Below, in pieces: positions 33,503-48,987 of a stretch of DNA of 64,000 nucleotides. The position numbers and the translations under genes were made by a program. The DNA is from Miscanthus floridulus (taxonomy: Eukaryota > Streptophyta > Magnoliopsida > Poales > Poaceae). The number at the start of each line of letters is the position of its first letter. Positions within the stretch are counted from its first letter, which is position 1. Below the pieces are notes generated by a model. It was not told the DNA's origin. It saw only the letters and a program-made list of their open reading frames with translations, and searched no databases. The stretch lies in contig NC_089595.1 in NCBI RefSeq assembly GCF_019320115.1, forward strand, positions 112,918,461 through 112,982,460. Reading direction: 5' to 3'.

Positions 33503-34713
33503 GCCGCCATACGTGTGCACTGCAGGGTTTTTTTGTCTTCTCTAATCTGTCGAAGAAAATTTTATTTTAGGTGCCTGAGCACATGAGTTTCAGCTTTCAA
33601 GCTCATTCCTTTGGGACATCCAATAATTAGCTATTTGGCTAGCTATTTTGACGTAAACATTAAAAAAATAGGATAGAGTAGTCACTAGCGACGAATAAAT
33701 AACTAATATATTTCACATAGTTTAAGAATTTGATAGAAAAACATGTAGATCCAATAATACATAGAAAAGTAATGTTCACGTGCGATTGCCTGTTCGCCTC
33801 TCGCCCTCCACCGGTTTCCTTGACTGCGCCGCGCCGTACTCTCCTATCTATCCCTGGGCGGTGCTCGAAGGCGCCCCGCTCTCCAGCACGACCGCACCAA
33901 CCTCCGCAACTCTTCGTCTCACGCCTTAACCAAACAGCACTTGAGGGTTTTTTTTTTTTTTGAAAATTAACAGGTTGCTTCAGAATTGGCCAATCTCTGC
34001 ACTATTTCACTGTTCCAATTTATACTATGCCTCAGCATTTTATACTTATGCAGGGTTCTAAACTCTCGTGGAAACGTTTCAAATCTAGATTCTCATAGAA
34101 AAGTTTTAAAACCTAGATTCCCTTAAGAAACATTTCTCTAATAAATCAAAATCACTTTATTAATTACCTAGCTCGCTGGACTCTTCAAATTAGAACTAGA
34201 ATCAAGAGAAACCAGGTTTTTGGTGTTTATCGAGACTAGTACAAAAACGAGAATCAGTTCCAAGTGAACTTTGGCAGCGATTCTAGTGATTTTACTGGGA
34301 ATCTGAAAAGTTCCTCGCAGCCAAAGGCACCCTCAATTACACCCCACAGCCACCAGTTGAATTACTCCAAAGAGCCCATCTACATCGTTTGTGGCCCGAA
34401 TGGCAACCATCACTGTTTCGATACCACAAATGATCCTACACAACGTGTTAAAAAACATAAGTCTCATGGCTGAAACAAAAACACAGCATGCATAGAAGTG
34501 CAATATGCTTCTGCCACTAACTTGATTATGCTACCATAAACTATTGAGACTAGAATAATTGAAATGAAAAAAAAAAGGATTTTCCAGGTTATGTTATTTT
34601 GTTGGCAAAAATCTCTGCCATTTCTTCATGATCTCTATTATTAACCAGCAGGAGAAAATAAAATTCACTTACTTAATTGACAATAGCAACTTATGATATC
34701 CAAAGCATGCGCA
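33503..34713. other. Gene-free spacer downstream of WDR18
   Basis: AT-rich sequence between the Tourist-like MITE and the WDR18 stop codon. Short frames at 33730-33963 and 34264-34473 show no domain I recognise. The part near 34713 should include the WDR18 3' UTR. Confidence 0.5.
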
Positions 34714-36213
34714 TCATGGGTTCCTCGAGGATGGCATCTGATGGAGGACCTCATGTACAAAGAGATCCTGCAACTCCAAGTATCTGTCTCTCCATTCTGT
34801 TCCCTGTTGGTTTGGAGTGCCATTCTGAGCATTCAGCCCAAAATCAAATAACCTGGAAGAACCACCATGCTTCTGGACCCCATAAAAAAACATAAGATGC
34901 AACAGAAAGAAATATGGAAATGAAACTTGTAAGATGTATGGCACCAAATGAAAGACAAAGCAAAATCACCCAACCTGAAGCTCATCCAAGTAGCGCTCCA
35001 TAAAAATGGAGGTTTTATTTCCAGGAATTGGATCATTTTCAGGCCGAGGAAGAACTACTGCCCGCCGTTCAGCCTCCCCATTTGCTGAGCAAACTTTGCG
35101 TAATGGTTGTAGTGGTGGCAGATTTACTCATTGTGGCGTTACTATCAGAACATTGGTTACTGGACCTAACAAACAATTACATTATCAAAGCTCAGTGGTA
35201 CTGCAGATTCGGGAAAAAAAGGAAACAAGAACATGATTCATAAACTATATACAAAAGGTGCATTGTATATTAAAAAAAGCATGGCCATAGAATAGTCTTA
35301 GCCTCAGCTTTAGAGATATGTAAGCTTCTGGCGAAGAATAATACGTACCATGAGTCATGAAAGTTGACTGTGTAAACTTGCGGAGACCTTAACAGTCCAG
35401 AGTTCATGTTTCAGTTATAATCAAGACATCCCATAGAACTTCCCTCAAAAAAAGAATTCCCATAGAACTAAGAGTGATTTAGGATTGATTGACGGAACTC
35501 AGCCTAGGTAAATTATCACCATTCACCTAACATAAGGAAATGTATTTAATAATACCTTTAATGACAGTAAAAAACAAAAAGAAACATCTTTTGCCTATTA
35601 AGTGTCTCAGGAAAATATGTGATCCTTAGGTTTCTCTAGGAAGAAAGTTCTACCAGTCAATGGAGTAGGCTCGCAACCCAACCACATATTCAACGCATAA
35701 GAGTGTCCAACGTAAGAATTAAGTTTTCAAATATTGCACTAAGTTTTGTAAAGTCAAGGTAGGTTTTCAGTACGAATATAGCCTTTTTAATATAAAATAA
35801 GAGTATAACCTTGGGAGTGTTTGAATTTTCGGGTCACCTGCTGACATCTAGTATCCCACACACGAACATTACCATCCTCAGATCCAGAGACAAGTAGAAG
35901 TCCATCTGTGCTTGATGCTAAGCTTGTTACTGCCTTGCTGGATCAGTCAAAAAAAAAACAGAATCAACTTAATAGATCTCACCACATAAATGTTAGGAAT
36001 TTGACACTGAAGCAGACAATATTAAACAGAGATAGTAGATGCAAATAAATTTATTTAGATAATGGCATTGAATAACCTGCACTGCTAACAACAATGCAGA
36101 TCAATGAATAATCATTACCAAAAAAAATAAGCCTATCTATAGTTTCTAAGCAGCGAATAACAGAAAAACAAATAAAAAAGAGGATGAGAATTCCTTTAGA
36201 TTGAAGTTAATTA

Positions 36214-37493
36214 GGGTGCATTTGGCAGCACAACTTGGAGCAGCTTCTTCATGAGAATCACTCCAGCTCTGCCAAACGCCAAAATTTGGCACAGCTTCTT
36301 AGGGGAATCTAGTGAATCGCTCCCTCATTTTTCTATACCAACCACGAAGTCAAAAAAACTGCTCCCACAGATTCACGCCTGCTCCCCACCCTTCTGATTA
36401 TAGACCTCCTCAACAAGTCAAAAGGTTATTGATCCACAATTGCCACGGGTATAAAAGGCCCGCAGTTCCCCATCCTGCACCCGTTTGTCCCAAAGCACCG
36501 CTCGGAGGGGTTCGAGCTTTTCTCTCCATGTGTGGGCAACTGCAGCGCTGCCAACAGGACTGGCCCGACGCCAGCCGTCCAAACAGGGGAGCTCTGCGCC
36601 CAGGTCCATCCCCAGGACACCCACATACGCCCCCCCCCCCCCCCCCCCCCCCCCCTCTCCTAGCTAGAAATTAAGATTCGGTACAGTTGGTGTCAGTCGA
36701 CCCCAGGGGGCAACCCTACCATACCCCTGTACAGGCGCACCCACTCCCAGCAGATCGAGCTCCGGTGTCCACCTTCCACAGGCTGTGGTCTCCATAGAGG
36801 CCACCGTTGTCTTCCTCTAGGTCAGAACCACCGATGTCCAGGCTGCCTCTGGTCGTCCCTCATCCAGACCGAAGGTCCTGGCAACACAACTTTGTTTAAT
36901 GTTCTGTTTATCAAAGCATAGGATGAGCCCTAGTTAATTTTGATTTGTTCAGTCAGCATGTAAATCAGGTATTCATTTATTTGTTGGTGGTTATATACTA
37001 CTTTTGCCATAGGATGAACAACAATGGCTTTCGTGGTTTATTAAACAATTGGGAAGATTGACAGGGGCAAGCTAGACGCCTGGACCCTGTAAGAAAATGT
37101 CTGATTATTTTGTTCTCTTTTGGGGACTTTGTAATCTATTGGACCCCATCGGTTTGGACTTTAGAATATGATGATTGTACGATGCAACTTGTGGTGTCAC
37201 CAATTAATTATTGGCGTGTTGGGTGAAGAATTTCTATAGTCACTTTGTCGTTACACAAATTTAACCAGCATGTATCAAACAATGCATGCCTATTCATGAT
37301 ATGTATTACAGACTTTTGTTCAGACAGTCAGGGGTACTATGGAAAATTACAGCTTAATCCGCTCTTTCAAGAATCACTTCACAGTCACAGCTTGCCAAAC
37401 GATTCTATCAGACAGAATAAATTCCAAGTTCCAAAGAATCAGGAAGTGGGGCTGGAGAATCAAGGAGTGGAGCCCTGCCAAACATACAGGACC
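36214..37493. mobile_element. Harbinger-like non-autonomous element in WDR18 intron
   Basis: About 1.28 kb flanked by TTA at 36211-36213 and 37494-37496. The ends share the TTTGGCAG core: GGGTGCATTTGGCAGCAC on the left and, reversed, GGTCCTGTATGTTTGGCAGG on the right. The 3-bp TTA duplication fits PIF/Harbinger. The interior holds a TATAAAAGG at 36450 and a run of 26 C at 36630-36655; no transposase is seen. Confidence 0.6.
36630..36655. repeat. Run of 26 C
   Basis: Uninterrupted C homopolymer inside the Harbinger-like element in a WDR18 intron. On the transcribed strand it is a G run that could form a quadruplex. Exact length may be unreliable. Confidence 0.8.
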
Positions 37494-39105
37494 TTAAAGT
37501 GTTATATACTTGTACATTTATTATGGAACACTTAAGTGTTAGGAAATGTATTAATATTTATTAATTATTTAATTTCATCATTAGTTATATTGTCAGGATA
37601 TAATAATTCTTTAAATCGTATTCAATTTCCAGTAAAAAAAATGTGTGAAAACTCTAATTCGAACCACCCCTTTCCTTTCATGAACCACTGCAAATAATAT
37701 CCTTGCAAATGCAGTTACCCTAAGGCTGTGCAGAATGTACATGTTGCCTGTTCGATCCCCGGCTACATTCCTAATGTGTTGAGGAAGAAAAGAATTTCCA
37801 TGTTGCCAACTAAATTCCAAAGTGGATTATCATTATTATTTTAAGGTAATGTCACTAGATAAGATCTATGATTTCCGTTATTCCTTTTTGCAACTTACTC
37901 TATCCCTCTGCCCATCAATCGGAGTAGATGCAACATGGATGTCCTAGCAATTCAATTTTTATTCATTCAAGTCTAAAGTGAAGGTTGAAGATATGGAGCC
38001 TTGTAAAAGCTGAAAACCATGCCTGTAATTTTAAGTGATGAACAATTATCTCATGGAATTTCATGTTACGAGATACTAGTAATTCACAGCAGTAATTTTC
38101 AAGAACAAGACAAAAAACTAGGTCAGGCAAACCTGTGGTCATCCAATGTGCCCAGAATAGATGACTCATCACTACCATGAAAACTGAGATCAACACCCAT
38201 AGCAGTAACATATATCTTTCCATCTCTACCACCAGCATAGAAAATATGACTTCTTGGGTCTAGTGCTACAGAACCAATGCTAGTAGGAAATGAAATGCTT
38301 CTTAGCATCCTACCCTCAGATAAACTCCAAATCTGCAGATAAGAACAAATGCCATTACAATATGTAGCCCAAGATGCTACTCCCTTCGATTCCAAATGTA
38401 GGTCGTTTAGGACACTGACAATCTCCAATATGACACTTTGCCTAGTAATGTTCGTTAAAATATACCATTTATATAGCGAAATATATATTATGGAAGTATT
38501 TTTCCATGATAAATATAGTAACATCAATATATTGTCAATCTATGTAACTTTTCATGCTTATGATCCAAGTTAATAAAGTTTGACTAGATACGATCCTAAG
38601 ACCTACATTTGGAATCAGTGGTAGTACTAGTTAAGTTATAAATAAGAGTGGCTAACAAGAACTAGAACAAATAAATAACTGCATATAAAACATTCAATTA
38701 AAAAAAGAACAAGAGTTGAGTTGCACACACACTTTGCAGGTTCGATCCTCTGAAGAAGATATAGCAATTGCTCCAAGAAAACAAGAAATATCAGTTACAG
38801 GCAGTGCATGCTGACTGAAACTATACATGTATGGTGTCTGGGCCTCCAGCCTTGACTGCTCATCAAGCACCCTGCAACCAATACAACCAAACCCAATGAA
38901 CACTATAGTACTATACAAAAATAGTTTGACCAATTTTACTACACAAAACAAACATACGTGATGAGATCCCAAACTTTGATACTCCCATCCTCTGACCCTG
39001 CGACAAGCAAATAGTCATACAGCGCGAGGCACCTAACAGCACGATAGTGCGCATGCCATGTGTGGAGAAGCTCTCCACTAGACACCTATAAACCATCATA
39101 AAATC

Positions 39106-39307
39106 CGATGGGTCAGATAAATAAAGGGCGTACCCAGTGCAGAGAGCTCCCGCTCTGTGCGGGGTCTGGGGAAGGGTGTTAGTGGCAAGCCTTACCCTCG
39201 CCTGTGCAATGCGAGGAGACCGCGACTCGAACCCGAGACCTTCCGGTCACAGGCGGTAAGACTCTACCGCTTGCACCAGGCCCGCCCTTCGATGGGTCAG
39301 ATAAATA
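39106..39307 (-). mobile_element. Au-type tRNA-derived SINE with 18-bp target duplication
   Basis: The SINE body is 39124-39289 on the minus strand. It begins AGGGCGGGCCTGGTGCAAGC and includes the pol III box B-like GGTTCGAGTC, then the GACCCCGCACAGAGCGGGAG hairpin region and GTACGCCCT end typical of Au SINEs. A perfect duplication CGATGGGTCAGATAAATA flanks it at 39106-39123 and 39290-39307. It sits in the WDR18 intron between the exons at 38958-39085 and 40235-40348. It is not a functional tRNA gene. Confidence 0.9.
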
Positions 39308-39574
39308 GCTTAGACAATGTTCAAATTTAACCAAAAAAGTGCTGGATGGATCAGATCCAGATATATAGCATAAACTGCAGACAGAAACCAAACTCATAGG
39401 CACATAAGACACCAGCAAACAGAGGAAAGACATAATTAGTTACCTAATACTGTACCTGTGAAAATACACCGAGTAAACATGTCAAATATTGACACAACTT
39501 TGAGAGAAAACTGAGGATTACAATGTGTTTCTGCTTAAGTAACAGTAAAACACCAATGCTCAAGTAGAAAAACA

Positions 39575-39576
<2 letters not shown>

Positions 39577-39613
<37 letters not shown>
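39577..39613. repeat. Run of 37 G
   Basis: Uninterrupted G homopolymer in a WDR18 intron. G runs of this length are rare in plant DNA and hard to sequence, so the length may be inexact. Confidence 0.8.
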
Positions 39614-39615
<2 letters not shown>

Positions 39616-40644
39616 ACATCACGACGTTATGGAAAATGTCTTCAGGTGCTAAATGGACATATGAGTAAAAAGTAAAAGACACCCGGTGGCATTTGATCAT
39701 GGAACTTTAGACTGGTGTATACACGAATGCCGACAGCATAGTTTTCTAATGGTCACAGTGAGCTTCTTGCGCGAAACGCACAAATTGTTAACCTATGGCA
39801 TAGTAATTAGCTTCTAAAACTGCCAGGTTATTAAGTGCTAAAGAGAACACTAACGCAAAATAAGCACCGCCTTAAAAGTTTTAGCACCTAAAACACACAT
39901 TCATTCACCACCCCATACAGTGCAGCGCACAAGCTACAGAAAAAAAAATGTTCTACTGCAAGAAGTCTAACAAAGTTTATTGTACACATATTTCATTTCA
40001 GAACTAAATAACCCCAACTATTCTTTTCCAAATCAACTGGAAAGAAATGAAGGCCCTGGTCCAATTTTGATTAGTCACCACCAGGGGCATCCACTTCACA
40101 CCACCTTGAGCACGCTAATAACAAGCAAAAACACTGGAAACATTCCACATCAACCTCAAACGACAGCACACCAAGCATCCAACAGCACATACTAACAGTT
40201 TCAACCCATCTCAAAGAAAGCACAATGCCCTCACCTCCCAAAGGAACATATTGCCATTGCTGCCACCGCCGATGAGGTAGCTCCCCTCCTGATCGGCGAT
40301 AAGTGCGCGGATCGGTTCAGCAGGAAAGCTCTTGACGGCCACTTGCGGCTGCAACCGAAACCAAGAAACGACTCGGGGTCATGGGTTCGGAGTTCAAGAG
40401 CGCCGTTCGGGGTTTTATGTAGAGCGTGCTTACCTTGTCCCAGTAGTAGAAGTGGATGGTCCCGGAGTTGCCGCCAGCGGGAAGAGCCTGAGCGGCGGCG
40501 AGGAAGCGGTCGGCGACCGAGGCGAGCGACCAAGGGCGGGAGGCGGATGTCCTCCGCGCCGGTGCGGAGGTCCCAGGCGGCCACGCCCGCGTCCGCAGAT
40601 GACGCGGCGAGCACCAGCTGCTTTGGTTGTGGCGGCGGCGCCAT

Positions 40645-41050
40645 GAGCAGCAGAGAGGGCGAGATAGGAGAGTCCGGCGCGGGGCAGTCAAGGAAGCCGG
40701 CGGAGAGAGAGAAAGAGAGGAGGCGCGACGACGTGGGGCGAGGCGACGGCGGCGCGAGACGGAGAGTTGCGGAGGCTGGTGCGGGAGAGCGGGGCGGCGC
40801 TTAGGTTCGACCGGGTGGCACTGTGAACCTCGCCGACCACCAAATTATCCTGGCCCGGGGCTTTGCTCCCGCGCATGGGCCGACGAATTCCTTCGCTCCT
40901 CTCCTGCGTATGGGCCGGCCCGTTCCGCAGCTCGCGCACTCGCTCGCCTCGCTCCGGCCCGCTCTGCAACTCGCTCGCGAGATGCCGCTCCGCATATCTC
41001 GTGGCACGGACTCCGCTCCGCTCGTGACTCGTGAAATGATAGATCGATAG
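40645..41050. promoter_or_regulatory. WDR18 promoter region with site II boxes
   Basis: GC-rich sequence upstream of the WDR18 start. TGGGCC boxes lie at 40876-40881 and 40911-40916; the first is in ATGGGCCGAC, the same decamer found at 29307 between SPB1 and ERA. No telo-box or clear TATA is seen. Long plus-strand frames across it are GC-driven. Confidence 0.55.
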
Positions 41051-41685
41051 GAGCAGCAAAAGTGCAAAACTAGTGTCCTAGAGAGGAGATCTGTTGGCTA
41101 AGAAAATATTTTTCCACCACTACAACATCTAGATGATTTACATTGATTATGAAATATTTATACTATTATTACTGTTATAAACCGTATCGGACCATTTAAA
41201 TAAAAAAGTATTCCACCTTCAAGAGAATAATATTCTAGATCAAAATATATCATAATATATCTCATGCAATAATGAAAAAAACCCGTAGTACATAAAACAA
41301 AATAAAAAATATAAAAAGAATGCAATAAAATAATAATAATCAAAAGTAAAGGAAAAATAAAATATATCATGAAACATCTTAAGGGTACCGATATACGTGT
41401 GAATAACGGGAAATATATCAAGGAATTTCAGAAGATAATATATGAACAACTTAAAATATATTGTAGAACATATCATGGATAGTATGAAAACAGTGGAGAA
41501 CATCATATGTATACTATATAAACAACCTAGTGTTTCTGATGCGCTAACGCAGAGGATCAATCACTTTTCTTCAACGGGTGTGAGAAGGCAGGCCTGGAAG
41601 TGCAACACTTGGGTGATCTCGTGTACCTCGTCAGCAATGAGTAAGAGGTGAAATTTGTGAAAACGAAGGCACACAATGGCATTGT

Positions 41686-41966
41686 TAGACCAGCTCTGAG
41701 AGCCTTTCTAAATCTACTCTCTAAATTATCATTTGGAGAGTCATTGAGTAAAAAATTTTTTTATATATCTTTATACTCTCCAACAGTTTTGCTATATTTT
41801 ATGCGCAGTCTAGAGAACTATTCCCGCTCTCCATCTTTGACTAGCGAAAAATCTAGAATACAGGATATCTATTTGTGGATATCCAGTTGAAGGGTGTATT
41901 TTTCTTTACCAAAATCTCTATTTCTATAAATTAAGAAAGATATAAAGAGTCTTTTGGAGATGTTCT
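41686..41966. mobile_element. MITE with GAGCATCTCCAA-type ends
   Basis: Begins AGACCAGCTCTGAGAGCC and ends, reversed, AGAACATCTCCAAAAGACTC, imperfect inverted ends of a common grass MITE group. Inner ACTCTCTAAAT motifs are shared with 58488-58842. No coding. Confidence 0.55.
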
Positions 41967-42057
41967 TAGGAGATGGTTTGGAGTCAGTTTTGTTAGAAAT
42001 ATTTTATTCAACTTTTGTGAGGATGACATTGGAAGGACTTTTTTCGTTGATTCTTGG

Positions 42058-42169
42058 CTCGTTCGTTTGGCTAATAAGCTATGGTTGAAAGTACTTTTGG
42101 CTGATTTATTGTGAAAAAAAATATTGTTCGTTGGCTGAAAAAATACGGCTTATAAGTTAAGCGAATAGG
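42058..42169. mobile_element. Short hAT-like MITE
   Basis: Same family as 32381-32490: GTTCGTTTGGCTAATAAGC at left, GGCTGATTTATTGTGAAAAA inside, and GGCTTATAAGTTAAGCGAAT at right, forming inverted ends. No coding. Confidence 0.6.
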
Positions 42170-42175
42170 ACATCA

Positions 42176-42316
42176 GTCATGTGACGAGAGATCAGCTGCA
42201 GCGCAGCAGCAGCTACGACTACTGAGTGCTGAGCGACGTGCTTGGCCGTGCACAGGACCATATACATGTATGTCGGAGTATTATACAATCTTGCTAGCTA
42301 ACGTCAAAGCGTGACC
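42176..42316. repeat. Direct repeat flanking the LTR block, left copy
   Basis: Matches 56445-56572 with a few small indels and substitutions; both contain CAGCTACGACTACTGAG, ACAGGACCATATACATGTAT and GTATTATACAATCTTGCTAG. Neither copy looks like a known LTR end. Confidence 0.75.
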
Positions 42317-43112
42317 TAGAATCATTGACGAGGAACAATCATAGAAGAATCAGCAAAATAAGAGATGATCGTGCTAACGCCGTGTTGTGAAACTAGATAT
42401 TCCGAGTAGAGCCGATGAGGAAGAACAATCACAGAAGATAAAGAAAATAAGAGACATAAATGTATGTGGATCACTTCTCTTTATATTCAATATAATCAAC
42501 TTGTGTTCAACACGGGGCACTAGGTGTATATAGGGGTGGTAGGATCGATCCTATTCATGGTAAGATTCTTTGTATTAATAAAGTAGCCCACACGGCGTGG
42601 GGCTAGGACTAGGCTTTCCAGAGTCTTCCTAGTTCCTCTTCTATTTGGTTTCATAACATATAAAACCTTACTATTTGAAGTTGCAAGCAAAGTTTGCCTT
42701 ATTCTAGGTCACTTTTTTTTTTGCCTCGGCAGGAAAAAGTGACTAAAACCTACTTATCCCATACACTGCTTCCTAGTTACTCCCTTGGTTCTTTAAACTG
42801 CTCCTCTGTTCCCATGAATTACCTTGATAGTGACATTTTCCCTCACAATAGGTCACTATAAGGGGCTGATTCATGGGATTGAGGAAGTAATTAATTCTTA
42901 CACTATTATTTATCCCCTCCTTTTGACTTTTAAGCCTTACTTTCAGGGATATGAACCTAAAATATCTTGGAGAAATACCCTCCAACATCTTGCCACACAT
43001 GCTCAGCAGTGTCTCCAACATCATGCCACACATTGCAAAGTTTCCAGCTTCGTAACTAACCGTGTTTTTCCATGTTGAGTTGTGATCCAAATTCAGTTAC
43101 GTACAAGATAAA
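42317..43112. other. Gene-free region left of the Tekay-like LTR
   Basis: No supported gene. Parts (42480-42660) resemble LTR or promoter-like sequence, but I cannot place them. The last part may be the 3' interior of a Tekay-like element, since a hairpin and a polypurine-like tract follow directly. Confidence 0.4.
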
Positions 43113-43190
43113 GGCTAACTTCTGACGGAGCGAAGCGAGGCCCGTCGTCGGGAGGCTTGGGCCGAAATGAAGCGGAGTCAGAAGTTAGCC
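43113..43190. repeat. Perfect 14-bp inverted repeat (hairpin)
   Basis: GGCTAACTTCTGAC at 43113-43126 and its reverse complement at 43177-43190, with further partial pairing of GAAGCGAGGCCC against GGGCCGAAATGAAGC inside. It lies 55 bases before the LTR start at 43246. Confidence 0.7.
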
Positions 43191-43232
43191 CATCATGTTT
43201 CCCTACTGCACCCAGGGACGCCTGGGGGTGCC

Positions 43233-43245
43233 GGGGGGGGGGGAG
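43233..43245 (+). other. Polypurine-like tract before the Tekay-like LTR
   Basis: GGGGGGGGGGGAG lies immediately before TGTAACACC, as a polypurine tract does before a 3' LTR. Confidence 0.5.
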
Positions 43246-47796
<4,551 letters not shown>

Positions 47797-47798
47797 GG

Positions 47799-47810
47799 TG
47801 GTATCAGAGC
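47799..47810 (+). other. Primer-binding site (tRNA-Met type)
   Basis: TGGTATCAGAGC is the classic plant retrotransposon primer site complementary to initiator tRNA-Met. It follows the LTR end by 2 bases. Confidence 0.85.
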
Positions 47811-48454
47811 ACAAATGAGCAAATAAAGCTTCGAAAACCTTTCCTAAACTAAAATTTGACAACCCATTGTTGCAAAAAGGTTAGGACGTTTGTATGCGAA
47901 GTTATATAAGTAGCCCTATTACTATGGTTATGTATCCAAGATAGATGGCACTTTGCTGACTTAGGTAGACTTAATCAAGTTTCTGCAGGTACACTGACTC
48001 GAGCATAGTCCGATAGTATTGGCTAGTTGCAGGGAGAGAACGATGTGCCAAAACTTTGAGAACGGTTGCCCTATATGTTGGCAACAGTGAAAGGACGTAT
48101 AGGACGTGCATTCATGCATATCCTGTTTGTGCATGGTCATGCCGTATTGCTTGCAAGTACGCCATTCATAGGTGTCGTGCGTGTCGTATTGTGCACGACG
48201 AACTTGTTCCTGTTCTAGAGTAGGTCTGCACTATGGCTTCGTGTTTCGCGTTCGCCGTGGTTCGCGCCGGTCGCGACCCACGTCTCTCCACACCCCTTTT
48301 CTGCTCTCTTGTCGGACCCTTGCCCTACAGTCGTACTAGTCAGTAATGGCATCGCACGTCGCTCGCCTCGAACGCGCGGAATTTGGTCGATCCGCCGTAG
48401 TGATCTCGCGCGGGAACCCTAGTGAACCGCGCCAGGACCACTGAATGCTCCGCC

Positions 48455-48464
48455 TTTATAAGTA
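48455..48464 (+). promoter_or_regulatory. TATA-like box in the element interior
   Basis: TTTATAAGTA lies about 110 bases before the ATG at 48570, inside the interior of the element rather than in the LTR. Confidence 0.4.
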
Positions 48465-48569
48465 GAGCCTGGCTTAGCCGTTGGTACCACCACTCGGCGC
48501 ACTTTAGCTCGCTTAGCTTTTCCTTTGAGCCAGCTTTTCGCTCAGCCTTCCTTGCAACCACCGCCAAAG

Positions 48570-48987
48570 ATGGTAGGAGCCTGGGTTAGTACCTACTGCA
48601 TGAACATTGAGGGTTTTCCCAGAATCCTGCATGCCACCCTGTAAAAGCTCGGAGTCAATGATCGCCTCGAGTATGAGGGCCATGAGTATGAGGAGCATGG
48701 CACCGAGCGGTGTGAGGTTACCGTCTACATCGGGAAGAGTGAGGAGTTCCCCGACCTCACTGAAGCCTGGAGTGTGACCGCAACCGGGTTTCGCTTCGTC
48801 GACACCTACCAGGTTGTGGCCCGCAAAGCCTTGCGGTACCTCTGCCAGATCTATGAGGAACCCATTGCCCGTACCCCCATGCGGTTCTTTCCTCCTTTGG
48901 ACAAGAATCGACGGGCATGGAGGGCCCACATGGAGGCTTTGCAAGGACGAGTTCTCTGTTGGGGTGTGCTCGATGGAACTACGTAGT
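48570..48987 (+). pseudogene. 5' interior ORF of the Tekay-like element (broken)
   Basis: From the ATG at 48570 the frame reads MVGAWVSTYCMNIEGFPRIL, then a TAA after ATL, and continues in the same frame with KLGVNDRLEYEGHEYEEHG, TEAWSVTATGFRFVDTYQVV and a Cys/Arg-rich stretch to LDGTT at 48980. I believe similar ORFs occur before gag in grass gypsy elements; the function is unknown to me. The solo copia LTR at 48988 interrupts it, and beyond that LTR there is only the end of an LTR. Confidence 0.6.

Larger units (their letters stand above)
34714..40644 (-). pseudogene. WDR18: WDR18/IPI3/RID3-type WD40 gene, two lesions
   Basis: Eight exons in transcript order: 40434-40644, 40235-40348, 38958-39085, 38733-38871, 38133-38332, 35810-35937, 34975-35165, 34714-34872. 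All are GT-AG and together would give about 422 residues, the family's usual size. WD repeats show SGELLHTWHAHYRAVRCLAL, GSEDGSIKVWDLIT, SSSEDRTCKIWSL and VSGSEDGNVRVWD. The family works in the Rix1/IPI complex of pre-60S maturation; the Arabidopsis member is ROOT INITIATION DEFECTIVE 3. Two lesions: exon 1 has one base too many (211 bases, at the GGG near 40538-40540), since ADAGVAAWDLRTGAEDIRL and VADRFLAAAQALPAGG lie in different frames; exon 7 has an in-frame TGA at 35128-35130 after TNVLIVTPQ, with conserved-looking coding beyond it. Either sequencing error or a decaying copy. Confidence 0.85.

Noticed and set aside
39124..39289. tRNA gene suggested by box A/B-like sequence
   Set aside because: It is the head of an Au SINE with target duplications and lacks a foldable complete tRNA.
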